In this document: one piece after another, positions 55,388 through 64,000 of the stretch | Layout: each line of letters starts with the position of its first letter | Numbering within the stretch: position 1 is the first letter of the stretch | Origin: Mauremys mutica | Lineage: Eukaryota > Chordata > Testudines > Geoemydidae | Length of the DNA stretch: 64,000 nt | Direction of reading: 5' to 3' | Assembly (NCBI RefSeq): GCF_020497125.1 | Contig: NC_059077.1 | Location: 27,975,340-28,039,339 of the forward strand | The notes under the pieces: generated by a model | Database searches by the model: none | Seen by the model: the letters and a program-made list of their open reading frames with translations, nothing else | What the model was told of the DNA's origin: nothing | Translations under genes and position numbers: made by a program

Positions 55388-55610
55388 AGAAGGTTTAATT
55401 ACACTCTCAGTAGGTGTAGAATGGTGGTTGAATGTGTGTTTGGCAGATTGAAATCCCACTGAACTGACCTATGAGAGTAATGGTTTGCTGAACTGGTATA
55501 CTCAGCCTGAAAGTGCACCTTTCATAGCTGGAGCAGGGCGCACATAGGCAAAAGAAATCAGGGATGCTTTGAGCACCCGCATTACGGACTTGCACGGAGC
55601 AATGGTAGAG
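55388..55610 (+). pseudogene. Harbinger-type transposase C-terminal fragment
   Basis: Bases 55388-55459 encode KRRFNYTLSRCRMVVECVFG followed by RLKSH and a stop. The pattern FNY-x-LS-x-CRMVVE-x-FGRLK is the highly conserved C-terminal block of PIF/Harbinger (HARBI1-like) DDE transposases, containing the last catalytic glutamate. A further frame at about 55525-55590 (KEIRDALSTRI) resembles the very end of such proteins. The rest of the transposase is missing or unrecognisable. It lies just before a CR1 fragment. Domesticated HARBI1 is unlikely because the frame is broken. Confidence 0.62.
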
Positions 55611-55624
55611 GGAGAAGAGTTCAT

Positions 55625-55915
55625 TAGCTGTTACCACTCAAGAAAGAGATTTTAAAGTCATTGTGGATAGTTCTCTGAAAACATCCATTCAATGTGAAGG
55701 AGCAATCAAAAAAGCAAACAGAATGTTGGGACTCATTAAGAAAGGGATAGATAATAATACAGAACATATATTGCCTCTACGTAAATCCATGGTATGCCCA
55801 CATCTTGAATACTGAGTGCAGATTTGGTTGTCCCATCTCAAAAAAAATATATTGGAATTGAAAAAGGTACAGAAAAGGGCAACAAAAATTATTAGTGGTA
55901 TGGAACTGGGACAAA
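55625..55915 (+). pseudogene. CR1-type LINE reverse-transcriptase C-terminal fragment
   Basis: One frame, with a single stop, reads RDFKVIVDSSLKTSIQCEGA, IKKANRMLGLIKKGI, LPLRKSMVCPHLEY, VQIWLSHLKKNILELKKVQK and RATKIISGMELG. That is the thumb/C-terminal region of CR1-like RT. The stop replaces a residue after LEY. The fragment ends abruptly at 55915. Confidence 0.85.
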
Positions 55916-56185
55916 TCCTGTCCCCCAAAACAAATTATGTTCTTCCCTTTGCTCTTTGCAGAGCAGGACTCGTCAGCTGCTGCTTTTGCACCTTCTGCTC
56001 TTCAGGCTGCAGAGCAGGCCCTGGGTCTTCAAGCCCCTAGTCTTACATGACCTTCTGTTCCTCGCTCCCAATCCCATCCTTAAAGGAATGGAGGCTACCT
56101 GACTTCTCACTATCCTCTCCCTCTTGTGAAAACAGGAACAGTTGCTTTGCTTTTTTCCCTGACTCCTTCACTTCTCCCTCCTTAT

Positions 56186-56393
56186 CAGGAGTGCTGCCAG
56201 CTTTTTTGGCGCCCCAGGTGGCGGAAGGTCCCGCCCCCGAAATGCCGCCCCGGCAGAGGCAGCGGAAGGTCCCGCCTTCAAAATACCACCGACAACCAGG
56301 GCGGCTGAAGATCCGGCTGCCGCGGTCACCCCCCCCCAAATGTTAGTGCCCTAGACAACCACCTAGGTCACCCAATGAGTTGCACCAGCCCTG
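56186..56393. mobile_element. hAT-type MITE
   Basis: Starts CAGGAGTGCTGCCAGC and ends GAGTTGCACCAGCCCTG; TSD CTCCTTAT (56178-56185) and CTCCTCAT (56394-56401). 208 bases. Its right end closely resembles that of the nested element 44417-44757, so both are likely one family. Confidence 0.85.
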
Positions 56394-56604
56394 CTCCTCA
56401 TGTCCCCCTCTCTCTACTAGAAGAGCTCCAGCACTTACTCCTTGTTTTACTCACTCCTCCAGTGAAGAAATGGCTGTCTTCTGTTGGAGAACCTTCCCAG
56501 CTCAGGTGGCACTGTCGGTTGGGAACCATAAGGGCTTTCCCCCACAGCTTCCCCAGCCTGTGTAAACCAGCCTAGTTCATCTGGCCTCAGTAATCTGTCT
56601 TGTC

Positions 56605-56700
56605 ATCATCACTTTAGACTGCAAGCTCTTTGGGGAAAGGAATGTGCCATATTCCCTCTGAAAAAGTGCCATGCACTCCGGTGGCACTAGATACAAGAAT
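56605..56700 (+). repeat. SINE 3' tail fragment
   Basis: TTTAGACTGCAAGCTCTTTG, GGGAAAGGAATGTGCC, then TAGATACAAGAATTAAAC follow the tail of the MIR-like SINE. Confidence 0.5.
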
Positions 56701-57640
56701 TAAACAATTAACTACAGAATTCTTATGCTCCCTACATAAGGCCAAGTCTTCAAGAAATGCTCCCTAGGTTTGTGGCTCCATTCTAGCAGAAGAGTTGTAT
56801 ACATTGGGAATCGGTGTTTTAAGAGAGTTTGAATTTTTAACATGTTTCAATTTCATTCAATTTCCTACTGTCACAATAGGATGACATTTTGTCTCCTCTT
56901 GGTTCCCAGAATAACAAACTTCTACATCAGACCTATTAAAGGTGTAATGGATTTTTGGAACTGGCTGTATCACCTTGCTGTGTTAGAGCAAAAATCTATT
57001 TGCTTTGGGACTTTGATTATAATAGTGTTGCTCAAAAAAATAAATAAAGGGAGCTTAGAAATACACTTGTTGGCTTCTACTCAGAGAAAAATGGATTCAA
57101 ACATTGAAGAACTGGACACTCTACAATTATGTTCCCATGGGTCTCTATAGTCTTAACAGTGTTGTTTAAGGTTGTGGCTTCTCCCTCGCCTCCCCCCCGG
57201 CCCTCAGGAAGCCAAGCATATTGCCTATTTGTGATTGTTACATTGGGATTGTATTATTTTGATGTAATATAAGGCAGTGGTTTTCCTGTGGCTTCAGTTA
57301 TGCTCAGTGTGGACTTTCCCCACAGTGCACTTTCCCCACTTAAAAAAAAAAAAGCGTTGTGTAGAGCTCTCAGGTATGCACTGTCGACTTCACAGAGCAG
57401 GGGGCCTAACTCGAAGTAGAAACATCCCAGATCCGAAGATGAATTTTTTTTAAATGTCAGCCAAATTTCTGATCTAGGGTTAGAGCTCAGAACTGCAAGA
57501 TGGCAGGAGATTTGGGCTCAATTGCTGGTCCCGGGGTCTTGCTCCCTCTGCTGGCAAGAACACTTCCCTCTGATAGGTGGGCCTAGTGTAGAAAATATAA
57601 ATAAATGACAACACACTATTCCACATATTAGTATGTGTTG
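56701..57640. other. No gene recognised
   Basis: The ORF at 56842-57150 (102 codons) shows no domain. An A12 run lies at about 57341-57352, followed by no recognisable retroposon. Confidence 0.5.
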
Positions 57641-57644
57641 CACT

Positions 57645-58045
57645 TAGTAATAATAATACTTACCCAGTACATGGCACTTTTTCTTCCAGTGCTTTACAAA
57701 GGACGAGATATAAGCATTATTATCCCCAGCTAAAGCAGAGAAGCTAAGGCCAATTGTATTTTATTTTAAACTTTTTGTCAAGTGTCTATCCTTTGCAGGC
57801 TTCAGTTTCTTGGTACCCAACCTGAGATGCCTGAGGCCTGATTTTCCTAGGCATTGAGAACATACAATTCCAACTGAAGTCAGGGGAAGCTGTATGTTAT
57901 CAGCCTCTCTGAAAAGCAGCCCATAAGTATTGCAAGTTGAGCATACAAATTTTATGGATGCTTCCGAAAATGTACAGGCTTGTGCAGAGCAGGTGGCTGG
58001 AATGGAGTTCAGGTCTTATGACTCCCATGCTCTATCCTCGATATC
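57645..58045 (-). repeat. MIR-like SINE, reverse, split
   Basis: AATAATAATACTTACCCAGT, GTGCTTTACAAAGGACGAGA, CATTATTATCCCCAGCTAAA, GCAGAGAAGCTAAGG are the reverse SINE tail/core. The reverse tRNA-like head resumes at about 57980-58045 (GAGTTCAGGTCTTATGACTC, CCATGCTCTATCC). The 57760-57960 stretch between them is a different old repeat. Confidence 0.55.
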
Positions 58046-59565
58046 ACATTGGTGCTGAGCTGAGTTAGTGATTTCAGTCCAGTTCCTAATAGACAACTTG
58101 TGTAGGGCAGCTCTTATTTTTGTGTAGCTGCAGAGACCAAAGATCATCCTTCATTTTGGGAGGCAGGGCTCTGGACTTCAGGGAGCTGAAGGCTGCTGCC
58201 AACACTAGGTCTTTGCTTAGTGCTGTGTTTAAATAGAAAGTATCTATATTCTAATTACAATATTGTGCCTCAACAAGAAGAACAACACTTGAGTGCCCAC
58301 ATCACAGAAATCTCCTCCACACTTGTCTTTATTGGAAGAATAAATAGAAGAGCTTCTGGATCAACCTAATGACTGACCTGCCCTCAGATCCCTGAGCAGC
58401 AGGGTTGAGATGCGTTGTCGGGGTTGTGTGGGGAAGCTCATGCTCTCAGTGCTTGTGTTCTGTGGATAAATGGGAGACATCTTTTCCAACACGATCAACC
58501 TACATGGGCAGTGAAAGGGGCCAGTGAGTGATTCATATAAAATGTTCTGACTGTTAACATTTACGCATATGTCTGTATGCACTGTTGGGAACAAAACCAG
58601 GCTCTTTGAGCCAATTTCACAGCTAGCACAAGATGTTCCCAACGCATCTCAACCCTGCAGTGAATCTAGCCGTTTACATTTGGCCCCCAAATAAAACCAA
58701 GGTTGAAGAATGGCCTGAGACTGCCAAACTCGTGGTCAGATAATGACAGCTAAAGGAGTCTGCATTGACATCAGGCAAAGGGAGGCCTCCACCAGGTGAT
58801 TATTTCACTTGCGAGGTGGGCTGGGGTGGAGAGAGAACCCAGAAAACAGCCTGAACAAGTATTCTTTGTCCCCCTGAAATGAAATCTAACTTCCTCTGTG
58901 TGCTATGAGAATTAGTGCTTTTATTTATTTATTGCCATCTATAATAATACAGTGAACAGTGATGTATACAGGATGAATACATTTCTTTGCTTCATTCCTG
59001 TAGGTGCAGCCTGTGTGGCCCATGCTGAATGCAGTCTGATAATACCAGAGCTAAAAGAAGTCCAAGATGACCATTTCCCCATCCAGCTTTAACAGAGTCT
59101 GAACTCGGTGGGTTTCATAAGGTTGTGTTCTGTGTCACTGATTCCCCCCTCACCAGTGCCCAGAATGCTACTGCGCCTTCAATAGCTGTCACCATTTCAT
59201 TTGCTGGAGAGCCCTGTTAATTGAGACAATGCTCCTGCTCCAGGGTTTCAGCCTAACTTTGTGTATCCTTAGTGTTGGTGTAAAGTGTTTGTGTTCATCT
59301 GAAAGGCTGAGGCAGGAAGAACATGTCTGGTCTCCTGTTTAGATCTTAATTAGTCTGGAGCACCTGGTTTGATTTTTCCTTAGTCCTCATTCTGAAACTA
59401 GACTAGAGTGTGCTTGGAGCGCTATACTTTCTATTTCCAACTTTAATAGTTTTCTTTGTTGCTTGGTGTTTGCTTTGTTTTTTTAAAACCCTGGTTTGTT
59501 TTTAACGCTTTAAAGGATTTAAAGACAGCAGGTAAGATTCTGATCTCTTTTACAACAATGTAACT
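58046..59565. other. No gene recognised
   Basis: The minus-strand ORF at 58361-58642 has no domain. A TTTATTTATTTATT run lies near 58920. Confidence 0.55.
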
Positions 59566-59569
59566 CTCG

Positions 59570-59745
59570 TGGCCCAAATTCTAATCTCATTTACCCCATT
59601 ATAAATCTGGATTAACAGCTCTGGCTTCAGGGGAGTCACTCCAATTTACATCAGTATAACTGAGGTCAGAATCTGGCCCACTGACTTCAGTGAAGTTACC
59701 CCAACTTACACCAATGCAAATTGAGATCAGAATCGGGCCCGTTGT
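59570..59745. repeat. Degenerate tandem repeat, about 60-bp unit
   Basis: GGGAGTCACTCCAATTTACA, TCAGTATAACTGAGGTCAGA, ATCTGGCCC is followed by GTGAAGTTACCCCAACTTAC, ACCAATGCAAATTGAGATCA, GAATCGGGCCC. A more diverged unit precedes them. The same words occur at 14680-14775 and 10690-10775. Confidence 0.6.
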
Positions 59746-61424
59746 GCTATATGGTCAGAATCAGAATTGAGAATCAGGCCAACATTCTCTGTTTTGATCT
59801 CTCACATTCACAGCTGGCTTTATCAATTCTTGCTTGTCAAGGGAACACACACAATAACCTGGAAAAATATGAAGTAATTTGGAGTGGGATTGTGCATGAT
59901 GAAGCATGAATAATGTTCTCATCTCTTTACTGCCACTGCCAGCATCATCGATAAATAACGTTACAGTGACAGACAAAGGATAAGCACTGTAACAAGAGAC
60001 GTGAGCAGCAGGCACAGCCACAGTTAAGTGCTTCTCCAGGTCTACTCAGCACTTCACTGGGCTGGAGGAAGTCTCTGGCAAGGTGTGCAGTACTAGTGAG
60101 TGTGCAGATGGGACAGGAGCTCACTTGGCTGGTGACTATAGCCTCCTGTGTGTTGGTACAGCACTTATCTTAATGGGGCCAGACTGTGACATGGGGCTCT
60201 GGGCTCCACTGGTATAAAAATAATATATGAGGGAAATAAATAAAAGTGTGCATGCACCAAGGAGAAAGTGCAAGGAGGCTCTTACCGTGACTTAAGAATT
60301 ACCATGAAGGGAGACTGGCAAGTGGTGCAGTGCTACAGACCTCAGGGGGAACATGCTGGGGTGGGCCCTGGCTCCACTTTTCCCATGCACTTTGCCCCTG
60401 GCTTCAGAACAATACTACGAGGATGCCAGGGATAGCAACCGTCACTCCTGAATGTGTTCCTCAGCACCTCTGCGGCATTACGCCTTCTCCTCCTCCATAT
60501 TGCAGGCATAAAGCATCCAGAAGTCCCCTGCTTACAGTGGATCATTAAGTAAAAATTTAATTTGTTTTAAAAGAATTTCACATGTGACTATCACTTGGTT
60601 ACAGGTAAGGATGCATTATAGGAGTGCCAATTATTGCCAATTCTAACCTGACAGGCCAACTGGCCAATGTGCAAGTGGGACCTACCTATTATAATTTGTA
60701 AATGTTCTAGGCTACAGCCTATTCTTATTGCACAGCCTTTTTAATTCACAAATAGGAATACTAGTCTGACCCCTCTTCCAAACCTCTGGAAGTTCACTCA
60801 CGACCTTTATTTGTTCGACAGTGGTCCTAACCAATCTGATTCCAACTGTACAGTGAGCTTCCCTTTTCCAGCATCAATTGTATTTACTAATCTAGACGTT
60901 GTATGCTGCAGAAGATTGATTAAGAGGGTAGAATCACTGTAACCACTCCATGTAGACCCTGCTAGCGTGAACTATATAGTTCATGTTGACATAGTCCTGT
61001 TTCAAACAGGAGTACGCTAATGTGAACTAGCTACCTTTTCATTTGCGCCAGTATGGGCAATTACTGTGAAACTCATTAGTGCAAGCTGCAACTCACACCT
61101 CCTGTGGGGGCCTGGAAGATGGTGCTTGTGCTGCCAGAGGCTGTTGGTTACAAGGAACTAATCCACAGCAGGCACAGACAAGACCACTTCATGCTAAGAG
61201 CAGATAGTGGTGAGGTGCCTCACAACCCTGGATATCCCTGGGAAGTGTCACAACCGGGTACCTTTACAGCTTTATACATTATGGACAGTGGCCGGTTTAG
61301 GGAGACAGCGAGAGGATGCAGCTGTCCCTCATCTGTTTAATCAGAGTCTACATAATCTGAGCTCAAATATTTGAGATGGGTTTGAGTGTAGAACAGATAG
61401 TAAACATGACTTAAATTATGCTGG
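59746..61424. other. No gene recognised
   Basis: Bases 60935-61100 carry words of an old MITE (CATGTAGACCCTGCTAGCG, TAATGTGAACTAGCTACC) without definable ends. ORFs at 59721-60021, 60330-60548 and 61104-61340 are not supported. Confidence 0.45.
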
Positions 61425-62754
61425 TAAAAATGGTTTTCTGTGTATCCCATCAACATTTTCAGAAAAAAATGAACGATTTTTGTTTGAAAATTTGAGAACA
61501 TTTTCCTTTTTGAAAAAAAAATTAAAGGAATTTTTTGGAACTTTTCTTTTTGTTTTCATAAAATCATAGGACTGTAAGGAACCTTGAGAGATCTTCTAGT
61601 CCAGTCTCCTGCACTCATGGCATGACTAAGTATTATCTAGACCATCCCTGACAGGTGTTTGTCTAATCTACACTTAAAAATCTCCAAGGACAGAGATTCC
61701 ACAACTTCCCTACACAATTTATTCCAGTGCTTAACCACCCTGACTGTTAGGAAGTTTTTCCTAATGTCCAACGTAATTGCCCTTGCTGCAATTTAAGCCC
61801 AATGCTTCTTGTCCTATCCTCAGAGGTTAAGGAGAACAATTTTCTCCCTCCTCCTTGAAAACTGTTATCATGTTCCCTCTCAGTCTTCTCTTCTCCAGAC
61901 TAAACAAACCTAATTTTTTCAATCTTCCCTCATAGGTCATGTTTTCTAGACCTTTTAATTATTTTTGTTGCTCTTCTCTGGACTTCCTCCAATTTGTCCA
62001 CATCTTTACTGAAATGTGGCACCCAAAACTGGACACAGTACTCCAGCTGAGGTCTAATCACTGCAGAGTAGAGCTTACAACAGAATGATGTTTGCTTTTT
62101 TTTCAACAGTGTTACACTGACTCCTATTTAGCTTGTGATCCACTATGACCCCCAGATCCCTTTCTGCAGTACTCCTTCCTAGGCAGTCATTTCCCATTTT
62201 GTATGTGTGCAACTGATTGTTCCTTCCCAAGTGGAATACTTTGCATTTGTCCTGATTGAATTTCATCCTATTTACTTCAGACCATTTCTCTAGTTTGTCC
62301 AGATCATTTTGAATTTTAATCCTATCCTCCAAAGCACTTGCAACCCCTCCCAGCTTGATATCATCCGCAAACTTTTGATCGGAAGGATTCCATTTACTCT
62401 CATTTTTAAAATGTTGTTTCCTTTTTTTCTCACTGGGAAAAAAAAAACCACTTTTTTTTTCCTTCACTGGAAAAATCAGTGTTATGTTGTAACTTTCTCC
62501 CACCTTTTAACTTTTATTTATTTATTCACTTCCCTCCCTGCCCCCAGTTTGTAGGGGAAAAGGTGGGGGAGAGGGGAGTGAAAAATCTGAATTTGGACAG
62601 TTCCACACAATTTTAAAATGAAAATTTGAGGGGGGGGTTCTGAATTGTTTTTGTTAACATGTTTTTTTCAAAAAACAAAATTTTAATTAAAAAAAAAAGT
62701 AAATCTCGTTTTTTATTAAAAAGCTTTTTGTCAAAAAAAGCTTTGACCAGCTCT
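61425..62754. mobile_element. T/A-rich repeat interrupted by a CR1
   Basis: The left end GCTGGTAAAAATGG and right end TTTGACCAGCTCTAATA are imperfectly inverted. Between them AAAATTTGAG, TTTTTGTTTTC and GTTTTTTTCAAAAAACAAAA words continue on both sides of a CR1 copy at 61557-62395. Confidence 0.55.
61557..62395 (-). pseudogene. CR1 LINE 3' part with RT fragment
   Basis: On the minus strand an RT frame runs from about 62395 to 62090: [74 protein letters not shown] is the LINE form of the RT catalytic YxDD. The frame then breaks and the 3' UTR follows to TCCTATGATTTTAT at 61557 (the CR1 tail). It is 5' truncated just before the FADD motif, a normal outcome of target-primed reverse transcription. 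Confidence 0.9.
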
Positions 62755-62929
62755 AATAATATGGGAGACTTGGTTAGTGTGCTTCTTTACTTTACATCCC
62801 TTCAGTCATATTTCATACTCTTTGAATTTGCATTTCTCTTTTTACTGTAAAAACTCGTTACTACAGGAAATTATTGAGGTCAGGAATTTAATTAGATGTA
62901 AAATGATTGAGTATTTACATGTATATCAA

Positions 62930-63165
62930 GATTATCCAGAGTTGGTATAATTAATCACAAGTATTTTGGAAGGGATATTGAACTCCATGCAATCTCTATC
63001 TATTAGATATCAGGATCAATCTGATGTAGGGAGCAGATTATCCCATATCTGCATATTGGGGGTTCTTATATCTTCCCCTGAAGCATTTGGTGTTGGACAC
63101 TCTTAGAGACATGACCTAGATTGACCTGGGTTCTGATCAAGTCTGGAAATTACTATGTTCCTAAC
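62930..63165 (+). repeat. CR1/L2-like LINE 3' end
   Basis: ATATCAAGATTATCCAGAGT, AGGGATATTGAACTCCATGC, TTAGATATCAGGATCAATCT, CACTCTTAGAGACATGACCT and TCTGGAAATTACTATGTTCC. Parallel to 15765-16035. Non-coding. Confidence 0.6.
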
Positions 63166-64000
63166 TGATAATATTTCAATGAAAAGAGAATGTGAAGAAA
63201 ATAACAATAGAGAATCTATTTCAACCCATAATAATAAAACACCTGAACAAATGTCCAGTGGAACTGAGAAAAGTCATTATGATCTACAGCAAATGTTCTT
63301 TCAGTTCTGTGCAACCTCATTTTTTTAAGACCTTTGTGTCATTTTTTTTCACATCCAACTCAACAGAAAGGGCTAGAAATTGGGGGCAATCAAACGCTTT
63401 ACGTTATAGGCATTTGGAAAAGGGTAACAATTCATGTAATCATTTTAAATATCACCCATGAAAGCATCTGTCTGGAAAACTATTTGCAAAGGACTGTTGA
63501 GTAAAAAACTAGAGCTTCTCAAGAATATGATTTTAAAAAAATAAAATAAAAAAAACCTTTATAATTCTCCATTGATCTCAAAAATTACTTCACAGCAGTA
63601 ATAACCACTATAACAATAAGAGGCCATTAAAACTTCAGATGAATAGTGAAATATACATTGAGAAAGGTTGTTAATGTACTCTGACTTTTGTAAATGTCAG
63701 CTTCTTGTATGAATGCCTGTAGACTCTGGCAATAAAATGGAAAAACACCAACATGGAAGCTTGAAATATTATTGCATTTAACATACAAAAATAAAACTTG
63801 TGATATCAACAGTCCAAAAGCTAAACCCATTTCAAAGTTTTTCAGATTCTTGTTTATAGATCCTGATATTTACATACACTTCGTTTAGACATTTTACAGA
63901 CAAAAGAAATAAAGGACAGACGCAGGAAATCCTGGTCTCAGCTGGAAAAAAATATTCTAATATCCTAGGTCCCTGAGTAGAAAAAGTAGGTTGCACTGAC
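63166..64000. other. No gene recognised
   Basis: AT-rich end of the window with an A-rich run at 63534-63555. No supported feature. Confidence 0.55.

Noticed and set aside
58980..59100. Possible exon after TTCATTCCTGTAG
   Set aside because: The acceptor is good, but the following sequence has early stops and no consensus donor.

Overview
This is a eukaryotic, gene-poor window built almost entirely from layered transposable elements. The repertoire is CR1 LINEs, a DIRS-type tyrosine-recombinase retroelement, Ty3/Gypsy elements, solo LTRs, hAT-type miniature elements with 8-bp target duplications, MIR-like tRNA-derived SINEs and a Harbinger relic. Together with many sequences I recall from turtle assemblies, this suggests a reptile, most likely a turtle. 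That assignment is inference. I see no CRISPR, operon, rRNA, tRNA gene or any prokaryotic feature, and I found no intact host gene. The only candidate host coding sequence is a single 62-nt exon at 26555-26616 with excellent splice sites, so the window may lie partly within a large intron.

Layout. 1-1500: 3' part of a DIRS-like element with its fold-back terminus. 3116-5900: a solo LTR (TSD GGACAT) invaded by a hAT element (TSD AGCWGACG), which is itself invaded by a second hAT MITE (TSD CCTGTGCT). 6-18 kb: sparse unique DNA with a MIR, CR1 tails, two neighbouring hAT-type elements (13110-13966 and 13984-14106) and a long inverted repeat (16358-16598). 18.6-24.5 kb: a decayed DIRS-like gag region and a decayed minus-strand Gypsy pol, the latter split by a 953-bp solo LTR and a 100-bp MITE. 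26.5 kb: the candidate exon. 29-37 kb: a solo LTR, a CR1 ORF1 esterase relic, a C-rich minisatellite, another solo LTR, and a 4.6-kb Gypsy element (32078-36691) whose two LTRs differ at only two positions and whose gag-pol frame is broken by only two TGA codons. 37-44 kb: a fold-back dimer repeat, hAT and LTR remnants, and a solo LTR at 42575. 44-57 kb: nested hAT MITEs, convergent tRNA-like sequences, a putative LTR carrying a 144-codon ORF, a second fold-back dimer, CR1 relics and a Harbinger transposase fragment. 57-64 kb: MIR and CR1 relics, one CR1 lying inside a T/A-rich repeat.

The genes do not work together as a pathway; their relationships are insertional. Target duplications give relative dates: outer elements are older, and the 32-36 kb Gypsy is the youngest large insertion. 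Family names rest on recalled motifs and were not searched against a database.
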